A stretch of DNA of 64,000 bases from Micromonospora nigra. Lineage in GTDB: Bacteria > Actinomycetota > Actinomycetes > Mycobacteriales > Micromonosporaceae. The stretch covers positions 3,897,501 through 3,961,500 of the forward strand of contig NZ_FMHT01000003.1 of assembly GCF_900091585.1 (NCBI RefSeq), read 5' to 3'. The notes beneath the pieces were generated by a model. It searched no databases. It saw only the letters and a list, made by a program, of their open reading frames with translations, and was not told where the DNA came from. A program made the position numbers and the translations under genes. This document shows, one piece after another, positions 10,400 through 21,160 of this stretch (position 1 is the stretch's first letter; each line of letters begins with the position of its first letter).

Positions 10400-11485
10400 T
10401 CACGCGGGAACGACGAGCGCCGGCGGCGCCGGACGAGAGTGTCCCGGGTTGCCGGGGGCGGGGCGGGCGCCGGCCGGCGGGGCGACCGCCGTCGAGCCGC
10501 GCACCACCAGTTCCGGGCGGAACACGTACTCCGAGTGCGGTGCCCCGTGGCCGTTGATCTCGTCGACCAGGGCCCGCACGGCGGCCACCGACATCCGGTT
10601 CACCGGCTGACGCATCGTGGTCAGCGGTGGGTCGGTGAAGGCCATCAGCGGCGAGTCGTCGTACCCGACCACCGACAGGTCGGCCGGCGCGGCCAGGCCG
10701 CGCTGCCGGGCCGCGCGGATCGCCCCGAGCGCCATAAGGTCGGAGCCGCAGACGATGCCGGTGACGCCGCGTTCGATCAGCCGCCCCGCGGCGGCCTCGC
10801 CGCCCTCCACGCCGAACAGCGACAGTTCGGCCAGCTCGTCCAGGTCGGCCTCGGCGACCCCCAGGCGACCCATCGCGGCCCGGAAGCCGGCCACCCGGCG
10901 CTGGACCGGCACGAAACGGTCCGGGCCGGTGATGAGGCCGATCCGGTGGTGCCCGAGGGCGGCCAGGTGGGCCACCGCCAGTTCGGTGGCCTCGCCGTCG
11001 TCGCAGGAGACGAAGGGCGCGGCGATGCCGGGGGCGAACCCGTTGATGAACACGACCGGCAGCGGCCGGGCGATCAGGGCCCGGTAGCGGTCGTGGTTGG
11101 CGGCGGTGTCGGCGTGCAGGCCGGAGACGAAGACGATGCCGCTGACCTGCCGGTCGAGCAGCATCTCGACGTACTCGTCCTCGGTGACACCGCCGGGGGT
11201 CTGGGTGCAGAGCACGGGGGTGTAGCCACTCTGGGCCAGCGTCGACTCGATGACCTGGGCGAAGGCGGGGAAGATCGGGTTGTCGAGCTCCGGCACGACC
11301 AGGCCCACGAGGCCGGCGCTGCGCTTGCGCAGTCGGGCCGGGCGCTCGTAGCCGAGCACGTCGAGGGCGGTCAGGACGGCCTGCCGGGTCTCGGGGGCCA
11401 CGCCGGGGCGGTCGTTGAGCACCCGCGACACCGTGGCCTCGCTGACTTCGGCCTGCTGGGCGATGTCGGACAAACGAGCGCGCAT
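10400..11485 (-). CDS. LacI family transcriptional regulator (MalR-like)
   Basis: A 361-residue regulator with an N-terminal LacI helix-turn-helix (LSDIAQQAEVSEATVSRVLN, residues 5-24, then hinge helix) and a periplasmic-binding-protein-like sensor domain beginning at GLVGLVVPELDNPIFP. The family binds palindromic operators and is usually released by a sugar. Placement between a GH13 gene and divergent malEFG, together with the nearby palindrome, makes it the likely repressor of both. The last 30 residues are Pro/Ala-rich. The ATG start at 11485 is the only one giving a complete DNA-binding domain. Confidence 0.9.
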   Translation of the reverse strand: MRARLSDIAQQAEVSEATVSRVLNDRPGVAPETRQAVLTALDVLGYERPARLRKRSAGLVGLVVPELDNPIFPAFAQVIESTLAQSGYTPVLCTQTPGGVTEDEYVEMLLDRQVSGIVFVSGLHADTAANHDRYRALIARPLPVVFINGFAPGIAAPFVSCDDGEATELAVAHLAALGHHRIGLITGPDRFVPVQRRVAGFRAAMGRLGVAEADLDELAELSLFGVEGGEAAAGRLIERGVTGIVCGSDLMALGAIRAARQRGLAAPADLSVVGYDDSPLMAFTDPPLTTMRQPVNRMSVAAVRALVDEINGHGAPHSEYVFRPELVVRGSTAVAPPAGARPAPGNPGHSRPAPPALVVPA

Positions 11486-11494
11486 GGCGGCACT

Positions 11495-11565
11495 TTAGCT
11501 TACGGGCAACTTCTTGCGTACGCTCCTGCAAGCCCTTCCATTCTCTGCAACCCCTTGCTAACGTC
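11495..11565. promoter_or_regulatory. divergent lacI/malE control region with TTGC/TGCAA half-sites
   Basis: This stretch is less GC-rich than its surroundings and carries TTCTTGCG (11511-11518), TGCAAG (11527-11532), TGCAA (11546-11550) and TTGC (11555-11558). The first matches one arm of the palindrome at 10355. TGCAAG/CTTGCA motifs are known from actinobacterial malR-controlled promoters. Promoter hexamers cannot be fixed with confidence; the divergent genes start at 11485 and 11682. Confidence 0.55.
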
Positions 11566-11681
11566 CCCGCAACATGCGAGAGCAGCGGCGCAGCAACCAG
11601 CGCCGGGCAGCAAGAACTTACAGAGGTTTCCACTGGCGGCCGCCCTTCCCCCGGCGGGCCGCCATGACGACAGGAGTACCG

Positions 11682-12934
11682 ATGCGCATCCGTACCGCGG
11701 GTGTGGTCGCCGTCTTCGGCCTGGCGCTCGCCGCCGCCGGCTGCGGCAGCGACAGCAACAGCACCGAGCCGGCGACGTCCCAGTCCCCCCAGGCCGCCGG
11801 CGGCAAGCTGGTCATCTGGGCCGATGACAAGCGGACCGCCGCCCTCCAGCCGTTCGCGGAGAAGTTCGGCCAGGAGAACGGCGTCACCGTCGAGGTGCAG
11901 GCCGTCTCCAAGGATCTCCAGACCAACTTCGTCACCGCCTCCCAGCAGGGCAGCGGCCCCGACGTCGTGGTCGGCGCGCACGACTGGATCGGCAACCTGG
12001 TGCAGAACGGCGCCATCGACCCGGTGCAGCTCGCCGCCGACCAGAAGAGCGGCTTCAGCGAGAACGCGATCAAGGCGGTGACCTTCAACGGTCAGCTCTA
12101 CGGCGTGCCCTACGCCCAGGAGAACATCGCCCTGATCCGCAACACCGAGCTGGCCCCCGAGGCGCCGAAGACCGTCGAGGACCTGGTCGCCGCCGGCAAG
12201 AAGCTCAAGGCCGACAAGAAGGCCAGCGAGATCCTCTGCCTCCAGGTCGGCCAGAACGGCGACGCGTACCACATCTACCCGCTGTACACCTCCGGTGGCG
12301 GCTACCTGTTCGGCACCACGGCCAACGGCGACTACGACCCGAAGGACCTGGGCGTCGGCAAGCCCGGATCGATCGAGGCGTTCAAGAAGATCGCCGCGCT
12401 GGGGGAGAAGGGCGAGGGTGCGCTGAAGCGCTCCATCAGCGGCGAGAACTCCATCGCCACCTTCACCGGCAAGAAGTGCGCCTTCCTGGTCTCCGGTCCG
12501 TGGGCGATCACCGACGTCAAGAAGGCCGGCATCTCCTACGACATCTCCCCGGTCCCCGGCTTCGCCGGCGGCAAGGAGGCCCAGCCGTTCATCGGCGTCC
12601 AGGCGTTCTACGTGGCGGCCAAGGGGCAGAACAAGGCCCTGGCGCAGGAGTTCGTCGCGAACTACACCACCACGCCGGATCTGGCCGTGGCCCTCTACAA
12701 CGCCGAGCCGCGCCCGCCGGCGCTGACCGCGGCGCTCGACCAGGTCAAGGGCAGCGACCCCGACCTGGCGAAGTTCCTGGAGGCCGGCCAGAACGGCCAG
12801 GTGCTCCCGGCGATCCCGGCCATGGCCGCGATCTGGGACCCGTTCGGCAAGGCCGAGGCCGCCATCATCGGTGGCGCCGACCCGGCCAGGACCGTCACCG
12901 CCGCCGGCAAGACGATCGCCGAACAGATCAAGTA

Positions 12935-12935
<1 letters not shown>
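11682..12935 (+). CDS. malE: maltose/maltodextrin ABC transporter substrate-binding lipoprotein
   Basis: Extracytoplasmic sugar-binding protein of 417 residues. A lipoprotein signal peptide is evident, with the lipobox ending in AAGC and lipidated Cys at residue 21. The mature part starts with LVIWADDKRTAALQPFAEKF and contains GVPYAQENIAL and FLVSGPWAITDV, typical of MalE-like group 1 binding proteins. The ATG at 11682 has AGGAG 5 bases upstream; the frame is open upstream but lacks a signal peptide there. It is the first gene of malEFG, and its stop TAA shares a base with the malF start. Confidence 0.93.
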
Positions 12936-14571
<1,636 letters not shown>

Positions 14572-14575
<4 letters not shown>

Positions 14576-15498
14576 CCGCGCTCACCGGTCCCCCGGTCGC
14601 GGCCGACCCCGCCGCTTCGGCCGCCAGGCGCAACGCCGACCGGCGCAGGAGGAAGCGCTGGTTCGCCCAGGTCGGCTGGCGGCACGTCGTCGGCGTGCTG
14701 GCGGTGGCGTTCAGCCTCTTTCCGATCATGTTCGTCATCTCCGCCGCGGTGAACCCGCTGGGCACCCTGTCCTCCACGGCACTGGTGCCCACCGAGGGCG
14801 TGTCGTTCGGCAACTTCGGCGAGCTGTTCGAGCGGACCGAGTTCGCCTGGTGGTTCCTCAACTCGCTGCTGCTGTCCGGCGTGGCCACCTTCGCGTCGAT
14901 CTTCCTGTCGGCGCTGGCGGCGTACGCCTTCTCGCGGATGCGGTTCGCGGGCCGGCGGGTCGGTCTGCTCGCGCTGCTGCTGATCCAGATGTTTCCGCAG
15001 TTCCTGGCGATCACGGCGATCTTCCTGATCTTCACCACGGTCACCGACCTGTGGCCGGCCATCGGCTTCAACACCCCGTGGGGCCTGTTCCTGCTCTACA
15101 TGGGTGCCGCCCTCGGCGCGAACACCTGGCTGATGAAGGGCTTCTTCGACACCCTGCCGAAGGAACTCGACGAGTCCGCCACCGTGGACGGCGCGAGCCA
15201 CGCCCAGGTGTTCTTCCGGATCATCCTGCCCCTGGTGGCACCGATCCTCGCGGTGACCGGCCTGCTGGCCTTCATCGGGTCGATCAACGAGTTCCTGATG
15301 GCCAACGTGTTCCTCACCGACCCCGAGGCGAAGACCCTGGCGGTCGGCATGTTCGGCCTGGTGGCCGGCGAGCGCAACAACAACTTCGGGATCTTCGCGG
15401 CGGGCACCCTGCTCACCGCGATCCCCACGGTGCTGGTGTTCCAACTCCTCCAGCGCTACATCGTCTCCGGCCTCACCTCCGGAGCGGTCAAGGGCTGA
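14572..15498 (+). CDS. malG: maltose/maltodextrin ABC transporter permease MalG
   Basis: A 308-residue inner-membrane permease with about six transmembrane helices and the EAA-type loop containing LDESATVDGASHAQVFFRI. The N-terminal 35 residues are basic and cytosolic. ATG at 14572 overlaps the malF stop by four bases. It is the last gene of the malEFG unit; a 13-bp hairpin with a GAGA tetraloop lies about 70 bases after its stop, so the second GH13 gene may be transcribed separately. Confidence 0.93.
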
Positions 15499-15565
15499 GC
15501 CTCCTCGGCTCACGCTGCGGCAAGGGCGTCGGCGTCCGACGTACACCGGAGCAGTCACGGGCTGA

Positions 15566-15595
15566 CCGCCGCGGCCGGGAGACCGGCCGCGGCGG
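15566..15595. terminator. hairpin after malEFG
   Basis: Perfect 13-bp stem (CCGCCGCGGCCGG at 15566-15578 and its complement at 15583-15595) with a GAGA loop, in the 142-base gap between malG and the second GH13 gene. No T tract follows. Confidence 0.75.
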
Positions 15596-15640
15596 GCGAC
15601 CCCATCCTCTCCCTGTCCGGCCGACGCGAAAGGTCGCCCC

Positions 15641-17449
15641 ATGTCCCTCACGCCGCACCACGACGGCTCCGCCCTGTACGTCCCCGAGCAGGAACCCGCC
15701 CTCGGCGACACCGTCGACGTCTTCGTCCGGGTGCCGGCCGGCACCGACGTCCGGCAGGTGCACGTGCGCACCACCGGCGACGGCGAGCCTCGGTTCGCCG
15801 AGGCCGTCGTGGACCGCCGCGACGGCGACGAGGTCTGGTGGCGGGCCCCGGTCGAGGTCCGCAACCCGGTCAGCAACTACCGCTTCCTGCTCACCGGAGC
15901 GCGCGGCACCCGCTGGCTCACCGCCGCCGGCACCGTCGACCACGACGTGCCCGACAACGGCGACTTCAAGCTCGTCAGCTACGCCCCACCGCCCGCCTGG
16001 GCCCGCGACGCGGTCATCTACCAGATCTTCCCCGACCGGTTCGCCCGCTCCGCCGCCGCCGACGCCCGCGCCGTGCCCGACTGGGCCGTCCCCTGCGACT
16101 GGGACACCCCGGTCGTCGGGCGCGGCCCGCAGACCCCGTACCAGTTCTACGGTGGCGACCTCGACGGGATCACCGAGCGCCTGGACCACCTCGACCGCCT
16201 GGGCGTCAACACCGTCTACCTGACACCGTTCTTCCCGGCCCGGTCGAACCACCGCTACGACGCGGCCAGCTTCGACGCCGTCGACCCGCTGCTCGGCGGG
16301 GACGCCGCCCTGGCCCGGCTCGCCGAGGCGGTGCACGCCCGGGGCTGGCGACTGCTGGGCGACATCACCAGCAACCACACCGGCGACGCCCACCGGTGGT
16401 TCACCGCCGCAGCGTCCGACGGGTCCGCGCCCGAACGGGAGCTGTACTACTTCGACGAGGCGACCGGCGACTACGAGTCCTGGAACGGCGTCCGGTCGCT
16501 GCCGAAGCTGAACTGGGGCAGCGCCGAGCTGCGCCGCCGGTTCGCCACCGACCCGGACTCGCTGCTGCGACGATGGCTGCGCCCGCCGTACGCCCTCGAC
16601 GGCTGGCGGGTCGACGTGGCCAACATGACCGGCCGGCGGGGTGCCGACGCCCACACCCACGAGGTGGCGCGGCTGCTGCGCTCGGTGGTGGCCCAGACCC
16701 GCGCGGACGGTCTGCTGCTCGCCGAGCACGGCCACGACCACACGGGCGACCTGGACCGCGACGGCTGGCACGGCACGATGAACTACGTGGGGTTCACCGA
16801 CCCGGTCTGGTCCTGGCTGCGCCACGGCGACGAGCCGCTGCCCCACTTCCTCGGCACCCCGACCGGGGTGCGGCGGCGGGACGCGCCGGCCGTGCTGGCG
16901 ACCATGGACGCGTACCGGTCGCTGGTGTCCTGGCGGTCCTACACCCACTCCTGGCAGCTGCTCGGCTCGCACGACTCGGCCCGGATCCGCACGGTGGTCG
17001 GCGACGCCGCCCGCCAGGAGGTCGCGGCCGGGCTGCTGGCCACCATGCCCGGCACGCCGGTGGTCTTCGCCGGTGACGAACTGGGCCTGACCGGTGCCAA
17101 CGGCGAGAGTTCGCGGACGCCGATGCCGTGGCACCGGCCGGAGAGGTGGGACGCCTCGACGTTCGCCGCCTACCGGGCGCTGCTCGCGCTGCGTCGGGGT
17201 GAGCCGGCGCTGCGCCACGGCGGCCTGCGCCGGGTGTACGCCGACGCCGACACCCTGGTGTTCCTGCGGGAGTCGACCGCCGGTGGCGTCCTGGTGCTGG
17301 CCCGGCGCGCTGCGGGTGCGCCGGTGCGCCTGCCGGGCCTGCCACCCGCCGAGAACCTGTACGGCGGCGCGCCCGCACTGCGCCCCGACCCGACCGGCGC
17401 GGTGACCCTGCCCGCCGACGGCCCCACCTTCCAGGTGTGGCGGTTCTGA
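15641..17449 (+). CDS. GH13 neopullulanase / maltogenic amylase-like enzyme
   Basis: A 602-residue enzyme without a signal peptide. An N-terminal beta domain of about 115 residues precedes the GH13 barrel, which starts at AVIYQIFPDRFARS. Catalytic residues: Asp in GWRVDVANM (near 325), Glu in LAEHGHD (near 362) and Asp in GSHDSAR (near 444). The IFPDRF and YGGDLDGI motifs point to the cyclomaltodextrinase/neopullulanase group acting on maltodextrins after import by MalEFG. The ATG at 15641 follows GCGAAAGG. Its stop codon is the start of an unusual repeat array. Confidence 0.9.
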   Translation: MSLTPHHDGSALYVPEQEPALGDTVDVFVRVPAGTDVRQVHVRTTGDGEPRFAEAVVDRRDGDEVWWRAPVEVRNPVSNYRFLLTGARGTRWLTAAGTVDHDVPDNGDFKLVSYAPPPAWARDAVIYQIFPDRFARSAAADARAVPDWAVPCDWDTPVVGRGPQTPYQFYGGDLDGITERLDHLDRLGVNTVYLTPFFPARSNHRYDAASFDAVDPLLGGDAALARLAEAVHARGWRLLGDITSNHTGDAHRWFTAAASDGSAPERELYYFDEATGDYESWNGVRSLPKLNWGSAELRRRFATDPDSLLRRWLRPPYALDGWRVDVANMTGRRGADAHTHEVARLLRSVVAQTRADGLLLAEHGHDHTGDLDRDGWHGTMNYVGFTDPVWSWLRHGDEPLPHFLGTPTGVRRRDAPAVLATMDAYRSLVSWRSYTHSWQLLGSHDSARIRTVVGDAARQEVAAGLLATMPGTPVVFAGDELGLTGANGESSRTPMPWHRPERWDASTFAAYRALLALRRGEPALRHGGLRRVYADADTLVFLRESTAGGVLVLARRAAGAPVRLPGLPPAENLYGGAPALRPDPTGAVTLPADGPTFQVWRF

Positions 17450-17556
17450 GAACAGGGGGCCACGGCTCTGAGAACAGGGGCCACGGCTCTGAAACAGGGG
17501 GCCGTGGCTCTGGACAGGGGGCCACGGCCCACCGGTTCCGGACAGGTGGGCACGGC
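17445..17556. repeat. five-copy imperfect tandem repeat, unit about 21 bases
   Basis: Units at 17445-17466, 17467-17487, 17488-17508, 17509-17528 and 17536-17556 share TCTGAGAACAGGGG-CCACGGC. The array begins on the last codons of the GH13 gene. The third unit carries GCCGTGGC, the exact complement of GCCACGGC in units two and four, so the array can form alternative hairpins. Confidence 0.8.
17499..17530. terminator. hairpin formed by repeat units three and four
   Basis: GGGCCGTGGC (17499-17508) pairs perfectly with GCCACGGCCC (17521-17530) over a 12-base loop. It lies 50 bases after the GH13 stop and could end that transcript; pairing of unit three with unit two is a competing alternative. 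Confidence 0.5.
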
Positions 17557-17588
17557 CCACTACTACATGACGTCGTTGATAGGGCAGG

Positions 17589-17939
17589 ATGGTGGCCGTG
17601 GAAGCTCTGAGACTGATTCTCCTCTACGTGCACCTGGTCGGTTTCGCGCTGTTGCTCGGCGGCGCGGTCGCCCAGCTCGTCAGTGGCCCGATCCGGATCA
17701 ACAAGGCGATGCTGTGGGGTGCGGTGGTGGCCCTGTTGGCCGGCGTCGGCCTGTCCGCACCGCTGCGCGACGGCGACGAGCCCGCCCCGGCGAAGATCGT
17801 GACGAAACTGGTCATCGCGCTGCTCATCTTCGTCATGGTCTTCTTCTCCCGGAAGCGCGACGAGGTCAACCGCGGGCACTTCCTCGCCATCGTCGGTCTG
17901 ACCCTGGTCAACGCGGCGGTGGCGGTCTTCTGGCGGTGA
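17589..17939 (+). CDS. small membrane protein, function unknown
   Basis: A 116-residue protein with four hydrophobic segments: LILLYVHLVGFALLLGGAV, AMLWGAVVALLAGVGLSA, VTKLVIALLIFVMVFFS and FLAIVGLTLVNAAVAVFW. The layout resembles small actinobacterial four-helix membrane proteins annotated only as hypothetical. Start codons at 17589 (ATG), 17592 and 17598 (GTG) are all in frame; AGGA at 17586-17589 favours 17598. It stands alone between the mal and nucleoside loci and is followed at once by a hairpin. Confidence 0.75.
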   Translation: MVAVEALRLILLYVHLVGFALLLGGAVAQLVSGPIRINKAMLWGAVVALLAGVGLSAPLRDGDEPAPAKIVTKLVIALLIFVMVFFSRKRDEVNRGHFLAIVGLTLVNAAVAVFWR

Positions 17940-17940
17940 C

Positions 17941-17969
17941 GTTCCGGGGCGGGCGAGGGCACCCGGAAC
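17941..17969. terminator. hairpin after the small membrane protein gene
   Basis: GTTCCGGG (17941-17948) and CCCGGAAC (17962-17969) form an 8-bp stem with a 13-base loop beginning one base after the stop codon. Confidence 0.55.
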
Positions 17970-18032
17970 CGGACGTTCACGACACCCGTACGTATGCGTA
18001 ACAGCGCCCGGGGTGATCTGCCCCACCCAAGG

Positions 18033-18048
18033 GTTACGTAGGGGTAAC
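18033..18048. promoter_or_regulatory. inverted repeat in the promoter region of the nucleoside transporter
   Basis: GTTAC (18033-18037) and GTAAC (18044-18048) flank a 6-base spacer, 150 bases upstream of the BMP lipoprotein start. The same GTAAC core occurs near 17998 and 18112. The repetition suggests a regulator-binding region, but no promoter hexamers with good spacing were identified in the 258-base gap. Confidence 0.35.
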
Positions 18049-18197
18049 AGGCACCCAACAGTCGTGCACGATTGTCGGCCGGTAGGTGGGCGCGGGCGTA
18101 CGCTCCCGTCCGTAACGTGGGACGCCGGCGGCACAGCGCAAGCCGGCTCAAGGGCTGCCACCGCGCAGGACGCGGTGTGCAATGGGAAGGAGACGTC

Positions 18198-19280
18198 TTG
18201 CGCTCGATGCGTGGGATGCGGATCGCCTCGGTCGTCGCGATGGGTGGGCTCGTGCTGAGCGCCGCCGCGTGCGGCGAGGCCCCCGATGAGGACAACAACG
18301 CCGGTACCGGTGGCGACAAGTACAGCGCCTGCATGGTGACCGACGTCGGTGGCATCGACGACAAGTCGTTCAACACCTCGGCCTGGCAGGGCCTGGAGGA
18401 CGCCAAGGCCGAGAACGGCGACATCGACATCAAGTACGTCGCGTCGAAGGCGGAGGCGGACTACGAGGTCAACCTGACCCAGTACGTCAACCAGGACTGC
18501 GACTTCATCCTGGCCGTCGGCGGCCTGATGTCCGAAGCCACCAAGAAGATCGCCGAGGCCAACCCGGAGCAGCAGTTCGGCATCGTCGACGCCGACCCCG
18601 GTGTCGCCAACGTCTACCCGATGCAGTTCGACACCGCTCAGGCCGCCTTCCTCGCCGGCTACGTCGCCGCCGGCATGACCAAGACGGGCAAGGTGGGCAC
18701 CTACGGCGGTCTGCCGATCCCGCCGGTGACCATCTTCATGGACGGCTACGCCGACGGCGTCGCGCACCACAACCAGGTCAAGGGCACCAACGTGCAGGTC
18801 CTCGGGTGGGACAAGGCCACCCAGAAGGGCTCCTTCACCAACGACTTCGTCAAGCAGGACGAGGGCAAGAAGGTCAGCGACGCGCTGGTGGCCCAGGGCG
18901 CGGACATCATCATGCCGGTCGCCGGCGGCGCCGGCCTCGGCACCACCAGCGCGGCCAAGGCGTCCGGCGGCAAGTACAACACCATCTGGGTGGACGTCGA
19001 CGGCTGCAAGAGCACCCCGGACTGCTCCGTGATCATCACGACCGTGGTGAAGAACATCCCGGGCGCCGTCAAGGAGGCCGTGCTCAAGGCCGCCGGTGGC
19101 GAGAAGCTGGCGGCCGACCCCGGCTTCGTCGGCACCCTGGCCAACGACGGGGTGTCCATCGCCCCGTACAACGAGTTCGACAGCAAGGTGCCGGCCGAGC
19201 TCAAGGCCGAGGTCGACAAGCTGAAGGCCGACATCTCCGCGGGCACCGTCAAGGTCGAGTCCGCCGCGCAGCCGAAGTGA
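18198..19280 (+). CDS. BMP family nucleoside-binding lipoprotein
   Basis: A 360-residue substrate-binding lipoprotein of the BMP/Med family, which binds nucleosides. The signal peptide ends in the lipobox SAAAC with Cys25. The motif VGGIDDKSFNTSAWQGL is diagnostic of the family, as are GGLMSEATKKIAE and the QAAFLAGYVAA strand. A TTG start at 18198 is preferred because AAGGAG lies 5 bases upstream; ATG at 18207 is the alternative but is spaced too far. It heads a transporter operon continuing into the ATPase and two permeases. Confidence 0.92.
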   Translation: MRSMRGMRIASVVAMGGLVLSAAACGEAPDEDNNAGTGGDKYSACMVTDVGGIDDKSFNTSAWQGLEDAKAENGDIDIKYVASKAEADYEVNLTQYVNQDCDFILAVGGLMSEATKKIAEANPEQQFGIVDADPGVANVYPMQFDTAQAAFLAGYVAAGMTKTGKVGTYGGLPIPPVTIFMDGYADGVAHHNQVKGTNVQVLGWDKATQKGSFTNDFVKQDEGKKVSDALVAQGADIIMPVAGGAGLGTTSAAKASGGKYNTIWVDVDGCKSTPDCSVIITTVVKNIPGAVKEAVLKAAGGEKLAADPGFVGTLANDGVSIAPYNEFDSKVPAELKAEVDKLKADISAGTVKVESAAQPK

Positions 19281-19390
19281 CCTGTCGCCGGCAGCCACGG
19301 TGAGACGATCATCGCGGCGGCCGGCGCACGGTTCAGCACCACGTTCCGGCCGCTCCGGCGCCGCGCGGACCACTCCGTCGGCGACCGGGG

Positions 19391-19413
19391 CGGCCGGTCC
19401 ACTCCACCGGCCG
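19391..19413. terminator. weak hairpin between the binding protein and ATPase genes
   Basis: CGGCCGGT (19391-19398) and ACCGGCCG (19406-19413) form an 8-bp stem in the 203-base gap. In ABC operons such a structure often lets the binding protein be made in excess over the membrane complex; that role is inferred. Confidence 0.4.
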
Positions 19414-19483
19414 GCCACCCCTCGCCGGTACCGGGTCCGCGGCGGCTACGCTGCACCATCGCTTCGCACTCCAGGAGGTTGCG

Positions 19484-21160
19484 CTGAGACTCGAACTGCG
19501 CGGCATCACCAAGCGGTTCGGTGATCTGGTCGCCAACGATGACATCGACCTGACGGTGGAGCCTGGAGAGATCCACGCCCTGCTCGGCGAGAACGGTGCC
19601 GGCAAGTCGACCCTGATGAACGTCCTCTACGGGCTGTACCAGCCCGACGAGGGCGAGATCCTGGTCGACGGGAAGCCGTTGAAGCTGCGGGGCCCTTCGG
19701 ACGCGATCGCGGCCGGGATCGGCATGGTGCACCAGCACTTCATGCTGGTGCCCGTCTTCACCGTCGCGGAGAACATCATGCTCGGCGCCGAGCGCACCCG
19801 GGGCGGCATCGCCGGCTTCCTGGACCGCCGCCGCGCCCGTCGCGAGGTCGCCGAGGTCTCCGAGCGGTACAACCTGCGGGTCGACCCGGACGCGGTGATC
19901 GAGGACCTGCCCGTCGGCCTCCAGCAGCGGGTGGAAATCGTCAAGGCGCTGACCCGCGACGTCGACCTGCTGATCCTCGACGAGCCGACCGCGGTGCTCA
20001 CTCCGCAGGAGACCGAGGAACTGCTGACGGTCATGCGGTCGCTCAAGGCGGCCGGCAAGTCGATCGTGTTCATCACCCACAAGCTCGGCGAGGTCAAGGC
20101 CATCGCCGACCGGATCACCGTGATCCGGCGCGGGAAGACCGTCGGCACCGCCTCCCCGACGGCCAGCCGGGACGAACTGGCCGCGCTGATGGTCGGTCGC
20201 AGCGTCCGGCTCACCGTCGACAAGACCCCCGCCACCCCCGGCCGCCCCGTGCTGGAGGTCTCGGGCCTGGTGGCCGACGACGACCGGCAGTGCCGCGCGG
20301 TGCGCGGCGTCGACCTCACCGTCCGTGCGGGCGAGGTGCTGGGTGTCGCGGGCGTGCAGGGCAACGGGCAGACCGAGCTGATCGAGGCGATCATGGGGCT
20401 GCGGCCGGTGCTGGCCGGCTCGGTCACCGTCGACGGCCAGCGGATCGACGGCTGGTCGACCAAGAAGGTGCTCCGCGCGGGCGTCGGCTACGTGCCCGAG
20501 GACCGCAGCGTCGACGGCCTGGTCAAGGAGTTCTCCGTCGCGGAGAACCTGGTCCTCGACGTCTACGACCGCCCGCCCTTCGGCCGGGGCCTGGCGCTGC
20601 GGCCGGAGGCCATCGCGTCGTCCGCCCGGGAGCGGATCGCACAGTTCGACGTGCGGACGCCCTCCGCGGACTCCCCGGTCGGCACCCTCTCCGGCGGCAA
20701 CCAGCAGAAGGTGATCGTGGCCCGGGAGCTGTCCCGGGAGCTGAAGCTCCTCATCGCCGCCCAGCCCACCCGCGGCGTGGACGTGGGCTCGATCGAGTTC
20801 ATCCACGGCCGGATCGTGCGTGAGCGCGACCAGGGCACCGCCGTGGTGGTGGTCTCCAGCGAACTCGACGAGGTGATCGGCCTGGCCGACCGCATCGCGG
20901 TCATGTACCGCGGCCGGATCATCGGCGTCGTCGGCCCGGACACCCCCCGCGAGGAGATCGGTCTGCTGATGGCCGGCGTCACCCCGGACACCGCGCCGGC
21001 GGACCGCCCGTCACCGGGAACCGGGGCCACCACGGCCACCACGAACGGCGACGCGGCGACCACCACCGACGCCACGGCGGCCACCACCGACCGCGACGTC
21101 CCGGCCACCGACGGCGCGGCTCCGGCCCCCGAGGGCCCAGTCAACGAGGACAAGCGATGA
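19484..21160 (+). CDS. nucleoside ABC transporter ATP-binding protein (double ABC, YufO-like), CTG start
   Basis: Two fused ABC ATPase domains, as in the RbsA/YufO type partnering BMP lipoproteins. The first domain has Walker [10 protein letters not shown] at residues 35-43 and Walker [14 protein letters not shown]. The second has a degenerate Walker A (GVQGNGQTE) and signature LSGGNQQKV. The frame has no ATG, GTG or TTG that keeps the N-terminal strand; the best start is CTG at 19484, 5 bases after a perfect AGGAGG, giving [17 protein letters not shown] at 19556 would cut 24 residues off the domain. The last 55 residues are Thr/Ala-rich. The gene ends in an ATGA overlap with the first permease. 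Confidence 0.9.
   Translation: MRLELRGITKRFGDLVANDDIDLTVEPGEIHALLGENGAGKSTLMNVLYGLYQPDEGEILVDGKPLKLRGPSDAIAAGIGMVHQHFMLVPVFTVAENIMLGAERTRGGIAGFLDRRRARREVAEVSERYNLRVDPDAVIEDLPVGLQQRVEIVKALTRDVDLLILDEPTAVLTPQETEELLTVMRSLKAAGKSIVFITHKLGEVKAIADRITVIRRGKTVGTASPTASRDELAALMVGRSVRLTVDKTPATPGRPVLEVSGLVADDDRQCRAVRGVDLTVRAGEVLGVAGVQGNGQTELIEAIMGLRPVLAGSVTVDGQRIDGWSTKKVLRAGVGYVPEDRSVDGLVKEFSVAENLVLDVYDRPPFGRGLALRPEAIASSARERIAQFDVRTPSADSPVGTLSGGNQQKVIVARELSRELKLLIAAQPTRGVDVGSIEFIHGRIVRERDQGTAVVVVSSELDEVIGLADRIAVMYRGRIIGVVGPDTPREEIGLLMAGVTPDTAPADRPSPGTGATTATTNGDAATTTDATAATTDRDVPATDGAAPAPEGPVNEDKR

Noticed and set aside
11574..11681. A longer malE starting at ATG 11574
   Set aside because: It would bury the lipoprotein signal peptide 36 residues inside the protein; ATG 11682 has AGGAG at correct spacing and exposes the lipobox.
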